Below, piece after piece: positions 24,603 through 36,776 of a stretch of DNA of 64,000 bases. The stretch spans positions 46,450,869 to 46,514,868 of the forward strand of contig CAMTDV010000018.1 in the NCBI GenBank assembly GCA_947069175.1, written 5' to 3'. This DNA is from Scalesia atractyloides (lineage: Eukaryota > Streptophyta > Magnoliopsida > Asterales > Asteraceae). The notes under the pieces were generated by a model. The model saw only the letters and a program-made list of their open reading frames with translations, had not been told where the DNA came from and made no database searches. The position numbers and the translations under genes were made by a program. Numbering within the stretch: the first letter of the stretch is position 1; each line of letters starts with the position of its first letter.

Positions 24603-24767
24603 GGGATTCAAGTAAGCCAACTAGAGTTTATGGAGGTCTAAACCCATTTGGAAAATAATTGCAGCCAACAAGAACCCTTTAGCAGCCCAATTATTGGGTA
24701 ATCAACCAGGCATGGGTTTGCAACTTGCACGATTAGGTCTAAGATGTTTCTTCAGCAGAAAGTAGTT
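24603..24767 (+). pseudogene. Possible terminal exon remnant, unrecognised
   Basis: After a CACTTGTAG that resembles a splice acceptor (ending 24602), one frame reads KPTRVYGGLNPFGK then stop, and the overlapping frame reads AANKNPLAAQLLGNQPGMGL and ends at a stop near 24767. Both look more protein-like than the surroundings. It may belong with the 23697 remnant (same strand), but I cannot connect them. Confidence 0.25.
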
Positions 24768-24915
24768 AATACTGAAGTTTCTTTATATCAGAAGATCGTG
24801 TGGAAAATTTTGTCTTATTGTATGTGTGTTTTATGTATAAGGGTGCTACAAAGCGGTTAAAAACACAGAAGAAAAGCTTGGAAATTGTTGACTTAGTTGC
24901 GGTATCCTGGAAACT

Positions 24916-25010
24916 CGACCTCACCAGGACAGTGAAACACTTCAGGCTAGAGGAAAGTTAAACCGAATGGAACTCGAAAATCGACCTTACCAGGACAGTG
25001 AAACACTTAA
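24916..25010. repeat. Short imperfect direct repeat
   Basis: The motif CACCAGGACAGTGAAACACT and its one-base variant occur twice, about 65 bp apart, each preceded by TCGACC. No coding frame spans both. Confidence 0.5.
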
Positions 25011-25615
25011 AGGGGTGGTAAACTTCCGCCAGACCGTCTGACTGATGATTTGGTGGTCAAATTAAGAATCAATCGAGGGACAGTAGGGCTGCTGCTTAGT
25101 TGAATTTTAATAAAGCGAGTGATGCAGTGCTGCCTATGGTGACGAAAATTTCAGAAACATCGCATTGTCTGGAAAAAGCACAATAAAGTTTCATGCCAAA
25201 CCAGAGACAGTGATAGTGTTTTGTTGTGGAAAAGACAATAAAGTTTCAAGTTTCATGCTCACTGTCTGAAAATAACCTTTTGAAAGAAAAGGTTTAAATC
25301 ATTTGATAGTCCTATCGAAAAAAGGTACCATCTCTATTGTATTATGAATATAATTGAGCCTTTAGTGATTTTATATAAATAGTTTTCTTTTTATTGTGTT
25401 TGTTATTGGTGAAAATGAGCTAATGGATCTTTGGTAATCTATGAATATTAACATGTGAATCTATATTTTTAAATGACAAAAGATGTACGGAAGTGATTGG
25501 TTTCATAGTTTCGATCCTACTCAACGTAGGATGAGTGCTAGAACTCTTTGCAATTTAGCATCGTATAGTTTTAATAATAGATAACAAAAAATATTGTTTC
25601 ATATAGATGACCAAT

Positions 25616-26312
25616 TGTAACACCTCAAAAACGTCACAGCGGAATTCAAACGTAATGGTGACGGAAGTTGGTACCCATAAATATATTGGAGGATGATGCA
25701 TCATTAATTTTTGGACATTTAACTTAATTAAACATAATTTTAAAGTTTTTGACGTTTAAACGCCTCCACAACGATAACATAGTTAAGTTCTCTTGATCCT
25801 TATGGATCTTAATACAAACATGGTCCTAAATAATTTTTAAAAGTAGTCCAAAACCTTATTAAATATGACATGCATCACAACCACAAGATACACCAATAAT
25901 TCCTGAAGTCGGACTCAAGTACCTGAAGAACACGTTAAAATCAAGTGTCAACACAAAGGAGAGTGAGTTCACGTATATTCCAAATTATAATTAATTGATC
26001 CAAGGAAAACTTTCATATTATGTGTTTATTAATAAAACATTCATATAATCTTAAGAAAGTCCATTTAATTTCATTTACAAAATTCCAAGGGTCAGTCATC
26101 ACAAGCGTTTCCAAAACCATATTGATATCACGACTTGTTCCCAAGGTTTACATATTAAATTTCTAGTATCAAATGTTCAGATTCGTAACTTTGCAAGACG
26201 TTACGAGCTATATACTAATAATGAAGGTATAATCAAAACTAGACAATAAAGAATATAAATTCATCGCTTGACTTGACACGGAGGTACCGGTCACGACTGG
26301 GTGGTCAACCCT
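25616..26312 (-). repeat. Gypsy-type LTR F, part left of insertion D
   Basis: It begins TGTAACACCTC, close to the ends of the B and G LTRs in plus-strand view (TGT-ACACC, then GCGGA a little further in), which suggests a minus-strand element. It runs to ACCCT at 26308-26312, where copia D starts, and is continued by ACCCG at 62719. No coding region of F is inside the window, so it may be a solo LTR. Confidence 0.6.
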
Positions 26313-26737
26313 TGTAGGAACGTTCACGATTAGCACGGGAACCTAAATTTGTTATCTATTGTCCAATTAAGTGGAAACTAATGACAAGTTAACCAAATAA
26401 CAAGAATTACTCATTTAAATGTTGTTTTCATTGATCTAAAGTTCAATACATTCGAGAACCGGATCGACAGAGCTTCGCCGTCTCTATGCCAAAATCTCTC
26501 CAAGTTACAAATGAAATAATAAAGGCACCTATTTATAGGTGCACAAGTTCGCTGGTTAGCGGATGAAGTTCGGGCGAACTTGACCTAGTCAAGTTCGGCC
26601 GAACTTGACTTCATACACTCCATCTCAAACGAACTTGGCCTAAATCTTTCTTAAATACGCCTCGTTTCTAACAATTTAAGCCCTATTCACTCAGACTCAA
26701 TACATAATGACGTAGGCAACATACATATGCACCAACA
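26313..26737 (-). repeat. 3' LTR of D (425 bp)
   Basis: Termini are TGTAGG and CACCAACA. It contains a perfect 18-bp palindrome (CAAGTTCGGCCGAACTTG) and a variant around 26565-26612. A TATA-like CTATAAATA on the sense strand (26530-26538) sits inside a short inverted repeat, GCACCTATTTATAGGTGC. Confidence 0.92.
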
Positions 26738-27007
26738 GACTCCCCCTTGGATGTTGCTGTAGTCATTGACTTTTAAAATCTTCTAAGTCTTCTGATCTTT
26801 AATTCTTGAATAAACTTTAACATCTTGATCTTTAGATCCTCTTCCTCTTTCTTGAGCTTTGTCTTGATAAAACTTTTAATCAACATGCTCCCCCTTGCTT
26901 TAAGCTTTAGCTTCAGATTCCCCTTTGCTTTGATCTTTAGACTTCAAACTCCCCCTAGATTTGAGCTTTCTGAAATCTTTGGACAGTGTTTTACCCAGCT
27001 CCCCCTA
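26738..27007 (-). other. Multiple polypurine tracts of D
   Basis: Five C-rich tracts on the plus strand (G-rich on the sense strand) follow the LTR: ACTCCCCCTTGG at 26739-26750, then 26888-26897, 26918-26927, 26949-26957 and 26999-27007. Multiple PPTs upstream of the 3' LTR are a reported Sirevirus trait. The tract touching the LTR is the expected primer. Confidence 0.7.
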
Positions 27008-28437
27008 AAACTTTACTTTCTGTTTCAAAGTTCTAAGATATTCAAATAAACATTTCAGATTCAAAAATCTGTTATAAAATCTCAAAGTTTGAATCTTCTT
27101 TTTAATCTTTTCAAATCTTTTAGATATTCAAGTTCAAATTAATGACCTTGAACACTTTTAACATTTAAGTCTTTGTCTTCTAAAAATTTTCAATTATGAA
27201 ATCCACTTGGTTGACCAAGTCCAAGTTAATGACCTTGGTTAACCAATTTCATTTACCAAGTCTAAATTAATGGCCTTTGTTTGAATTTTAAAGTTTCAAT
27301 TTAATGAACTTTTCAACACTTTAAATCATTTTTGGTTATTTTGATTTTTCACAGATGCCATCAAGATTTTCACCATTTAAAGCACCTTACCAGACTTCGA
27401 AGAACAGTTCTCCATTGGCTTGTAGAAACTAATGAAGAAACAAAATCTTTTTGAATTTTGAAAAGTTTATGCTAAAACACACTGAAAATCTTTTTGATTT
27501 TTATCTGTAAAGCAATTAAGAAAGTAAACTATGTATAACCATATTTACAGACATATTTTTGTGAATTCGTGTCTAAGGATCATATCAGTTGATTGAGACA
27601 TATCACCAGTACCGTTGACCTTTTTAAAGACTTTAAGTTTTAAACTTGTTTACTTAGATTGTCGAAATGTTTGTCCACTTAAAATTTACCACGTTTCTCA
27701 ACTGTTCCAAGATATGTTAGGTATGATTTATTAAACTTGACTTAACTATGGTTCCCACTTCTTGAATATACTCCCGTATCCAGATTCCCTAGATTTCATC
27801 TTACAGGTGAATATAGCATAATTGATATCTGTCTTTGGGTTAATGCGAGACCTTGAGAGCTCAGGTTAGTACTACCGTACTGCCAAAGACATGAAGGCTC
27901 ATCTTTAAGGTGTGTTCCACTTAAGGAATCTTTTAAGCATTGCAAATGATTAAATCTTTCGATTCTTTTCAAATTTTGCATGCTAATTTGGGGTTTTTAA
28001 CAAAAGCATTATAGAAGTTCTAGGCTATTGCTTCTGGAAAATCAGAAGAACTTGTCTAATACCCCAGATATCAATCATCTATAAAGACCTCGTATTTCAG
28101 AATCAGGCAACCCTTCAATCAAAATTTCGGAGTACTAAGTCCATATTCCAAGAGATGTTAATCCACGAGATTAAGCAGTTGTAAAAATTTAGTTTATATA
28201 CCGAAAACAATTTACTGAACGTGTAAAGTATATCGACACATCCATAGTAAGACTCATTTATCACTTTTACTGTGATAGTCCACTGATGTACTATCATTTC
28301 CTTTTTGACAACAAAATTCTTTTTGTCTTTTTCAATGTTTTGAATTTTAAATTTTTCATATGTTTTTGATTTTTCTTACTCCCCTAAAGTCAAAAACATA
28401 TTTTTGGATTTTAGATTTAAAGAAATTCTTCTAAAAA
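27008..28437 (-). other. D 3' non-coding region
   Basis: AT-rich with no usable frame. It is clearly homologous to 35401-36776 in E (shared blocks such as TTACCAGACTTCGAAGA and CGGAGTACTAAGTCCATAT), so it is a conserved part of this copia family between RNase H and the 3' end. Its length of 1.4 kb is unusual for copia. Confidence 0.7.
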
Positions 28438-28721
28438 ATAACAAACCAATAAGGATCACGAGAACTCGTCGTTCGATCCTTTTTTCATCTTCTGCGTCAT
28501 CACTTGTCAGCAGAACAAACCATTAAACTTGGTTAACGTGAATTTATAATTGGTTTTGATATAACAATCAGTGTTCTGTTTAACAGTGTGGATTTTCTCA
28601 AATATCTCTTTTCAACCACTACCTTTCAAAATTACAAAGATTTTGACATTCTAGATAAGTTAAACAACATGAAGCTCCGCTATCCATATTTAACTTTGAC
28701 AAAGCGAATCTTTTGGAACTC
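28438..28721 (-). pseudogene. D RNase H end fused to protease remnant (pol deletion junction)
   Basis: 28438-28620 aligns with the end of RNase H in E (36776-36935). From about 28640 the sequence aligns with the protease start region of C1 (around 19075; shared GAAGCTCC-CTATCCA). Integrase, RT and most of RNase H are therefore deleted between about 28620 and 28660. Confidence 0.7.
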
Positions 28722-30216
28722 CTATACACAAAAGCAACTATTTGAATAAGGAAACTCTAACCTTTTTGGTTTTGGGTTTGACATGATAAGCATCATAATC
28801 ATCTTCGAACTCATCATCGTAATCAAAATTATCATCAAACATTTCGTCCAATGTCGATTCCGAAAACGTTTTGATTTTTCTTTCTTTGTCTGTTTGATTA
28901 CTGACTCGGTTGTTTTAACATTTTTAGGTTTGTTAGCAACAGACTTTGGTTTTTCAGCTGATGAAAACTTTTTCTTAGCAACCCAGGATTGTAGCTTGCT
29001 TCTCGCTTTCTTGATATAGAATCTAGAATCTTTGTTTTCATTTAATTTTGAAGTTTCACCTTTTTCAAAAATTGAGTTTTCAAATTTTAAACCAATTTTA
29101 GGTTTCATTTCGTCTTTAGATTCATAGTTTCTATTTGATTCTGTGACAGGTTTCACAATCTCTGGTTGTATTTGTTTTTCATCTCTTGACACAGTTTTTC
29201 TTCGTGGAAACACATGCTTTAAATTCAGAAACTTGTGTGCAATATGACCAACAATATTGCATTTAAAGAAAGTCCGATTATCATAAACATTTCCACTAGT
29301 GGGTTTCAGTCCACTTGTGGACTTGGTCTTAGCCTTGTCCCGAAGTTCTTTCTCCTTTTTGAATTCATCATTCGATTTCTTACCGATCATACCTTATTCT
29401 TGAACCGTATTCGTCCCATACATAAACTTTATGTGTTTACCTTTGTATTCATGAAATGGCGACTTCTGGTTCCTTCTCGGCTCATCTTATTTTCCTCCAA
29501 ACCCAATCCTGCTCTCCTGTTCTCAGGAAAATCACCACCAAACTTTCAATAATTATTAGCATTCCTTTTGGGTTTCGAGTAAAATCTTTTCTCGTTTTTC
29601 TCAAGATCATTTGATGAAACTTCTACAAGTTTGAAAAATTTATCAAGTTTATCCTCTTTCACGTTCCGAATCGGAAAACTATCATCAAAGTATAATCTAT
29701 CAGATTCCTTAATCTTGTACCTGACAACATTAGGATTATCACTTAGATCATGTTCTGATGATGTATCGCCATCTTCAGATTGTGATTCCGAGTTTTTCGA
29801 ACTTGATTTGGCGCTTTCATAGGCTTCCTTTATCAGAATCATTTCCCAACACATTTTAACCACATTTTTTACCACCGCTTCATTGTCATCAATTGATTTC
29901 ATAAAGTCTATGTCAATGTTCTCAGGCAATTTATCTTTCATTTATGATAAGAGTAAAATATTAAATGCCTTTTCAATCTCATCATCTTTCTTGCAGGAGT
30001 AACTTGCAAGAAGTGGTGGAGGAACACTTCCGTATTCTTTACGCTTTGATTTATCACCATTTTCCTCCGACTTAATCATAGGTAAAATGTGATCAATGAA
30101 ATAGGCGTTGTGGTGTAGCTCTTTAGAAGTTGTCTTACTCGTTCCGTTTCTATCTTTATGTCATGAAGCTCACGCTTTGTTTTAGCAATAATATTAATGT
30201 ACATGTTAATTGCTTT
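28722..30216 (-). pseudogene. D Gag C-terminal part, left of insertion E
   Basis: Read from 30216, the frame KAINMYINIIAKTKRELHD continues directly from the Gag sequence right of E (ending ENQKA at 59649). The piece 29941-29546 is the acidic Ser/Asp segment with KESDRLYFDDSFPIRNVKED. 29390-28722 has the knuckle in a ruined form (FFKCNIVGHIAHKF, first and last Cys changed to Phe). Insertion E and point mutations both break the gene. Confidence 0.82.
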
Positions 30217-30616
30217 TGTAGGACCGATCCTCGATGCTAAGGAACCTAAATTTGATATCTAACGTCCATAATAGCAGAAATATTACGTTGTGTTTGCCAA
30301 TAGACAAGAATTAATCAGTTTAACATCAGTTTTATTGAACAAACGTCCAGAGTACAAAGTGACAAAGCTTCGCCTCCAAAATGCCAAAGTTACAAATGAG
30401 AGAGGCTAGCTCGGTATTTATAGATGTACAAGTTCGCTACAAGGAGGTGTAAGTTCACCCGAACTTGCCTTCGCAAGTTCGGCCGAACTTGACTACACAT
30501 GTCAACATGGGTGAACTTGTAACATCATTACATAAATATTTCATACGACTAGCCTATTTAGCTCTATACTATACATACTCGATATAAGACTAAGACATAG
30601 ACATTATGCACTAACA
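30217..30616 (-). repeat. 3' LTR of E (400 bp)
   Basis: Begins TGTAGGACC and ends CACTAACA. It contains the TATA-like element (30415-30423, plus strand TATTTATAG), a half palindrome (30431) and palindromes near 30449 and 30472, the latter the perfect form. Confidence 0.93.
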
Positions 30617-30629
30617 GACTCCCCCTTGG
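30617..30629 (-). other. Polypurine tract of E
   Basis: Plus strand GACTCCCCCTTGG directly after the LTR, identical in core to the PPT of D. Only one such tract is seen here, unlike the five in D. Confidence 0.8.
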
Positions 30630-30681
30630 ATATCGTCTTTGTCTTGTATCAGTCTTCAAAACTCTGTCTTCATAATATACT

Positions 30682-33600
30682 TTAACGCACACGACCGAAG
30701 AAGTTCTTGTACGGCTTCTTTCGTCGCTCTTGCTTAGGATCCGGCGTGTGGTCTGTAGGAGGCACTTTGTTCATATGCTGAAATCTCCTAATACTTTCCT
30801 TTCTTGTTCTTTCATGAATTGCTTCGAGACGCTTCTCCTCTTTCATAAATTCAACCCTTTCTAAATCCCTCCAATTTGTTTGCCACATCTTTCCCGAATT
30901 AACTCCATGTGCATAGCAAACATTCACTACTTTCTGAAACTGCATCGCTTGTACCTTTTCACGTTCTTCAAAAACAATCTTGCTGTAGAAAAGGCATTTG
31001 ATATCTTCTCGTGAACAATTAACCAACCACATCGGATCAATAACCCTAATTGTTCTCCATAACCCCCTCATACCCTGAGAACCAAGTATTTCAACTCGTT
31101 CCTTCGTAATATCCAAATGTTCTTCAACTTTAAAACAATAACTGTTTCACAAGTGGATGGATCTATCTGCCACCACTTGAACAATGGATAGAAGTCTTGC
31201 TCAATCGGCATCAGTGGCATGTTTGTCATTGCCCTTGGTCGCTTCATTATCAACGTAATGTCTTTTTCACCCATCTTTTTATTTGTCTTGATTCTGCAAC
31301 CAAGAATGAATGGCTTCCAATATCTGAATCCTTTCACCGCTTCAAACTTTATCAACTTCCATAGTAACTGATCAATATCTTTCATGTGATATGTAACATT
31401 GACTGTCTGAACCAGCTCTTCCACATCCCAATGCGGTAAGGTTTTGAAATAAGCAAGATACTTGATGTATTACACTCCAAATTCTCTTTTGATTGCATAT
31501 ACGTTAAGTTCCTTGAACCAATCCCAAATCAAGATATCTCCCAATAAAACGTCTTTTTCTCTGGTAGAGAATGCTAGAGGACGTCGAAACTTACATTCAC
31601 GAGGCATCTCTTTAAACTAAGACTTTTTCGCTTGAGCAATTTCTTCTTTAGTCATTAGCTTTGGTACTTTTCCTTCACGCAAAGATTCCTCAATCTTTTC
31701 TTTCAGCATATCTTCATCAAACTGCTTGTACATCTCTTCAAAAGTAGGAAAACTTTCAGAATTAGGACCAACGTACTTAATAGTTTGATCTGTCTTATCA
31801 TCAGAAGACCAATCTTCTACGATCACCCTATTGTATTCATCAGCCTCAAATCTTCTAGCATACTGGTAATCATTTGGCTCAAGTGTGTTAACATTCAACA
31901 CGTCTTCTTCGAAATCAAACTCTAGATCTGCAGCATCAACTTCAACTAACTTTGCCAGATCTTCCTTAGTATAGTTGTGTATAAACTAGCCTTCCTCCGC
32001 GTTATGTTCAAGCATTAACAATAAAGGTTTCGTGGGTACTGCAACAACTAGCTTAACAAATCTTTCAACATTCAACAGATCAATCTCATCAGTTGGCCCT
32101 TTTTGCCCTGACTCCCCTTACTTTTATCATCCATCTTGTTCGATTCATTATTCATAAGATCAGAGAAATCAAAATCATCAGCAACTTTTGCTTCAGTAAT
32201 TTTCATTCCAACACCACCCTGATCATCATCATCATCATTGTCAGCTACATTCCAATCTTCATATTCTGAATAATCTTTTTCATCATCTTCCTTATCTCTT
32301 TCTCTACTTCTTCATCGTCCTTATCTTCAGAAGCACTAATAGGATCAGAAGGCTTGACAGATTCGTCAACCTTTGGAATATCGGATTCAGAAGCTTTAGT
32401 AACTTCTTCAATAGATTTTTCAGCAGCTTCAAGAGATTTAAGGACTTCACCCTCAACATTCTACCACTCACTGCTAGTTCTTTCTCAGACCTTTCTTTGG
32501 CTTCTTGTTGATCCAGACGATCATATTCTTTGATGAAATCTATTCCCAGAGAGTTAGATAAAACTTTCTGCAACCTGGTGAATCTTCTATCGTTTAGATC
32601 TTGAATTGTCTTCAAATCAGCTATTTATGTCTGCAGCTTCTCATTTGCATCTTGCAGACTCTCGATAAAAGCTTTAAAGTATTCACGTTCATTCTCCAAC
32701 ACTTTAACTTTGTCGTCCAATATCTCTTTCTCAACATTGCTTTGATTCATCTTTTGAATAAGCTCTGCTTTCTCAACTTCATTTTGTGCACTTTTTCTTC
32801 TAACACCTTCACACGCTTTTCTAGAAGTTCAACATTCGTCTCTGGAAAGAAATCATTTAGATCTTGCAGGCTAATCAGATCACTATGCATATCACCAAAC
32901 AAATTAGGCCCTGATGATTTTGGTGCTGACTTTGGAGTAGCAGCCTTTGGTTTTGACTTCCTTGGAGTAGAACTTTCAAGATTTGAAGTCATTGGAGCAA
33001 CAGGCGATTGAATAATCGGTACTTCAAGCAATCCAGAACAGGAGGTTCTTGTGTAACTCCTTGACATTCAATCTCAACAGGAACAACAACAGGAGGTTCT
33101 TGTGTGGCTCCTGTCTCCTGTGCGCCAGAAGGTTCTTGTGTAACTTCTGCGCTTTTCAGCTTTCCTCTGTATCTTTTGCTTACAGCTTTTTGAGCTTTCT
33201 TCATTTTCTTTCTTCCCTTTGTCTGAGGAGACCCTGTAGTTTTAGCTGTAGAAACTGTTGCAGAGTTAGACTTTTTCGCCTTTTTCTTCGGTCTTTCTTC
33301 ATCAGATACTTTCTCAAGATTTGGATCAAAATCAGCATCCATTTCCTTTTCTTTTTCAGCTGCAATTTCTGCTGCTGTCTTTTCAGGTTCTTTCACAGGT
33401 TCTTCGTCAGAATCATCATCTTGTTCAGAAGTAGCAGAAATAACATCTTCCTGTGTTGCTTTCTCAGTCTCTTGACTCTCAACAACTACTGCTGCACTAG
33501 AACCTGCTTCGCCTTGAAAATTATCAGGTTCATCTTCGTCTATGAGCATTGTATCAACTTTCTTTACTTCTTGTTTCTTCTTAGGCTTATCGACTTCTGC

Positions 33601-34505
33601 TTTTAAGAACCATTCACTTCAAGACTTTGGTTTGAAATCTTTAAACCATTCTTTCTCTGCGTTAAGCTCTTTCTCATCGCCACTGACATCGTTTCTCCAT
33701 CTAATATCAGGCGATGCCACATAATTCTCATTAAATATTGCCCCGAAAACTGGCTTTGCAACAAGAGCTGAAGCTTGCTTCTGAAACTTGATTAGCTTCT
33801 TCAGAGTCATTTTGGTGAACTAGATAAAGCACATCATTTGGATCCTGTGCTATGTTCGTGAATTTCTCATCTATCAACATTTGCACGAACCTTGGATATA
33901 GACCAAGCCTCGAATTCTCCATGTTCTTCGACATGTGTATAAATACAAGCTTCGAAAGTTGAACGACTTTTTCAGAATTAATGTCATTGCCATACAGGCC
34001 AAATAATCTTGCACGTCGTCTAATCCCGCCTTTCGATGACCGAATGTATGAATGATCGCATGCATGAGAAGCTTATAGGGGTTAGGCACTTCCCCTTCTT
34101 TAACGTCAGCTTGTTCACGCTTCCCTTATAGCCCATACGAAAGAAACAACCTCTAACCATCTTTTCATCAAGATAAATCAGATCGTCTTTGTCATCTTTG
34201 AACTGCAGAATCCGTCGAATATCATCTTCAGTCACAGAGATCTCCTTAACTTCGTTTCCAACTTGCACCAATGAATTAATCGTCTTCTGATCATCACTAA
34301 GACTTGCATTCGTCCCAAAATGGAAAGTATGAGATTTGTATGACACTGTGCGCTCCGTGATAGCCCGATGAATAGGAATTTCTTCCAAAAACATCAAAAT
34401 ACTCTCATAATCTTTCAAAGATGGACATATCGTTTTGTCGAGATTAATACAAGTGTTGTGCATCTTTGAAAACTCTATTGAGATTGCACGCGCTGGTACT
34501 TGAGC
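30682..34505 (-). pseudogene. Third ORF of E (Sirevirus-type extra ORF, function unknown), decayed
   Basis: About 3.8 kb (roughly 1250 codons) on the sense strand, in several frame-shifted pieces. The N-terminal region (ATG at 34463; 34463-33731) has IRRILQFKDD, FRMGYKGSVNKLTLKKG and LYPRFVQMLIDEKF, typical of the extra ORF that follows pol in related plant copia elements. Then come an acidic and Lys-rich segment with a KKKAKK nuclear-signal-like run (33549-32989), a short coiled coil (LEKRVKVLEEKVHKMK, about 32800), Glu/Lys-rich pieces, and a C-terminal part ending in a basic RRKKPYKNFFGRVR (30682). I see no signal peptide or membrane segment, so an envelope role is not supported. The frame is open upstream of the ATG to a splice-acceptor-like site at 34506. 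Confidence 0.75.
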
Positions 34506-35400
34506 CTGAAAAACGACACAAAAACAATTAGCACGTAATACGAGAAAAATAACAAAAATTTTCTAACACATTCATCAAGTTCGGGCGAACTTGATGTGTT
34601 ATAACATTTTGATTTTACTAAGTTCGCCCGAACATGCACATAACATGTTCAATATATTTCAACATAAGTTCCGGCGGACTTATATCTTATTACTGACTCA
34701 AGTTCGAGCGAACATCCAATACATTTTTATTTTCAATTTTTCTGGAAGTTCGGTCGAACTTCTATTGATCAGATTATGACTCTTATTATGTTAACAAGTC
34801 CGGTCGAACTTGATAACAAGTTCGGCCGCACTTGTCATCTCCTTCAACATAATCTGTTCAACATTAATAATCAACCTTTTTAAACAAATCCAAGACAGTT
34901 TCATGGTCGATTTATGATGATCATCAAGAATTAATGTTCAATTTTATCCAATGAATCCTAGCTCTATCTATTTTTAAGTTTTTTAGATCTGTAATATCAA
35001 ATATGTTTCAATCCACGGTTCAAAGTCCAAATTCTCACCTTAGACATTGTCGATGGTGTGCCAATCACCAAGAACAATAAAAATTTGAGCAGTATAACAG
35101 CTTAAAATTGACAATCTCACAAAATCTCTTAAACACTCACAAGTTCGCTCAGAGAAGTATGGGATCGGGTAAATGAGTTCGGCCGAACTTGCCAGTACTT
35201 ATACCCTGGCAAGTTCCAGCGAACTTGAGAAGCCCAAATAACAAGGCCCAAACAAGTCCAGGCGAACTTAGCTTTAAATATCAAGCCACCATTTGCAAGT
35301 CCGGGCGAACTTGCTGTTTTGTTAAACATGATTCTGTTTAGCAAGTTCGGCCGAACTTTCCAAACCCTAAAATCAAACTTTTCAAAATTTTCATTTTAAT
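34506..35400 (-). promoter_or_regulatory. Second leader-like palindrome module before the third ORF of E
   Basis: Palindromes start near 34576, 34619, 34665, 34699, 34745, 34795 and 34817, and a second cluster near 35174, 35210, 35253, 35295 and 35342. The last two of the first cluster are 22 bp apart, as in the C1 leader (23111 and 23133). The following stretch (about 34895-34945) resembles the gag leader next to the PBS. The sense strand next to the ORF has CTAAT, a T-rich run and TTTTTCAG (AG at 34507-34506). A TATA-like GGTATAAG lies at 35205-35198. Leader duplication is what I see; a promoter or splicing role is inference. Confidence 0.6.
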
Positions 35401-36776
35401 CCCTGAACTTTCCAACTTTTTACCAGTTATGAAAATCCACTCAGTTGACCAAGTCCAGGCTAATGACCTTGGTTAACCGATTTGTCTGCCGAGTCCAAGT
35501 TAATGACCTCGGTTTGACCCGTTACGAACAAACTGTTGATATTTTCAAAATCAAAGTTTCAAATTAATGAACTTTTTATCATTTTGACTTTTCAGATTTT
35601 ACAGATTAGCTCCCAGCCCGTTGTTAAAGAGATTCCCACCAGTTCTAGCATCTTACCAGACTTCGAAGACCCGTTCTCCAACATTGGTTTGCTGAAAACA
35701 ATGTAGAAACAAAATCATTTTGCATTTTTGTAAGTTTATGCTAGAACACACTGAAAATCTTTTTGGTTTTAATCTGTATAGCTGATAAACTATGTACAGA
35801 ACAATGTAAACTATGTACAAACATATTTACAGATATATTTTTGTGAAATCGTGTCTAAAGGATCATATCAGTTAATTGAGACATATCACCAGTACCGTTG
35901 ACCTTTAGACGACTTTAAGCTTTAAACTCGTTACCTAGATTGCCGATATGTTTGTCCACTTAAACTTTACCGCATTTCTCAACTATTTCAAGATATGTTA
36001 AGGTATGAATTATGAAACTTGACTTATCTGTTGTTCCCACTTCTTGAATATACTCCAGTATCAAGATTCCCTAGATTTCATCTTACAGGTGAATATAGTG
36101 TAATTGATATCTGTATCTGGGTAATGCGAGACCTTGAGAGCTCAGGTTAGTACTACTGTTCAGACAAAGAAATGAAGGCTCGTCTTTAAGGTGTGTTCCA
36201 TTTAAGGAATCTTTTTAGCACTGCAAGTTATTAGATCTTTTGATTCTTTCAATATTGCATGCAGTTTAAGGTTTATTTAGCAAAGTATTATAGAAGTTCT
36301 AGGATATTGCTTCCTCAAAATCAGAAGAACTTGTATAATACCCAGATATGAACTATCTATAAAGACCTCGTATCTCAGAATCAGGCAATCTCTCAAACGA
36401 AATTTCGGAGTACTAAGTCCATATATCCAAGATGTGTTAATCCACAAAATTAAGCAGTTGTAAAATTTAGTTTATATCTCGAAAACAGTTTACTTAACGT
36501 GTTAAGACTATCGACACATCCACAGTAAGACTCGTTTATTACTTTTTAAACTTTACATTTCTTTAGCGTACTGTGATAGCCCACTGATGTACTATCATCT
36601 CCTTTTTTGTGACATCAAATTCTTTTTTGTCTTTTTCAATGTTATTGTACATTTTTGAAATTTTATATTTTTTTGTATTTTCCAAAATATTTCTCCCCCT
36701 AACATCAAAAACATATTTTTGGATTTTAGATTTTTAAGAAATAGTAAACTAGAAAGATATTTACAAACCATACAAA
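35401..36776 (-). other. E non-coding region between RNase H and third ORF
   Basis: Homologous to the 3' non-coding region of D, ending in a plus-strand CTCCCCCTAAC tract (about 36693) near RNase H. In D this region runs directly into the PPTs and LTR. In E it is followed by the extra-ORF module. No frame is readable. Confidence 0.7.

Larger units (their letters stand above)
23690..25615. other. Non-LTR-element stretch between C1 and F
   Basis: I recognise no retrotransposon domain here. The stretch contains exon-like remnants (23697-24014 and 24603-24767), a duplicated GC-rich block (24190-24383) and a short direct repeat (24916-25010). It may be the remaining low-copy background or an unrecognised non-coding element. 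Confidence 0.5.

Noticed and set aside
33049..33606. A 185-codon plus-strand Phe/Cys/Ser-rich frame
   Set aside because: Antisense of the Glu/Lys-rich part of the third ORF; the composition is explained by the complementary codons.
30682..34463. Third ORF considered as a retroviral envelope gene
   Set aside because: No signal peptide, membrane segment or cleavage site is visible; the pieces are acidic, Lys-rich and coiled-coil, so only the position is envelope-like.
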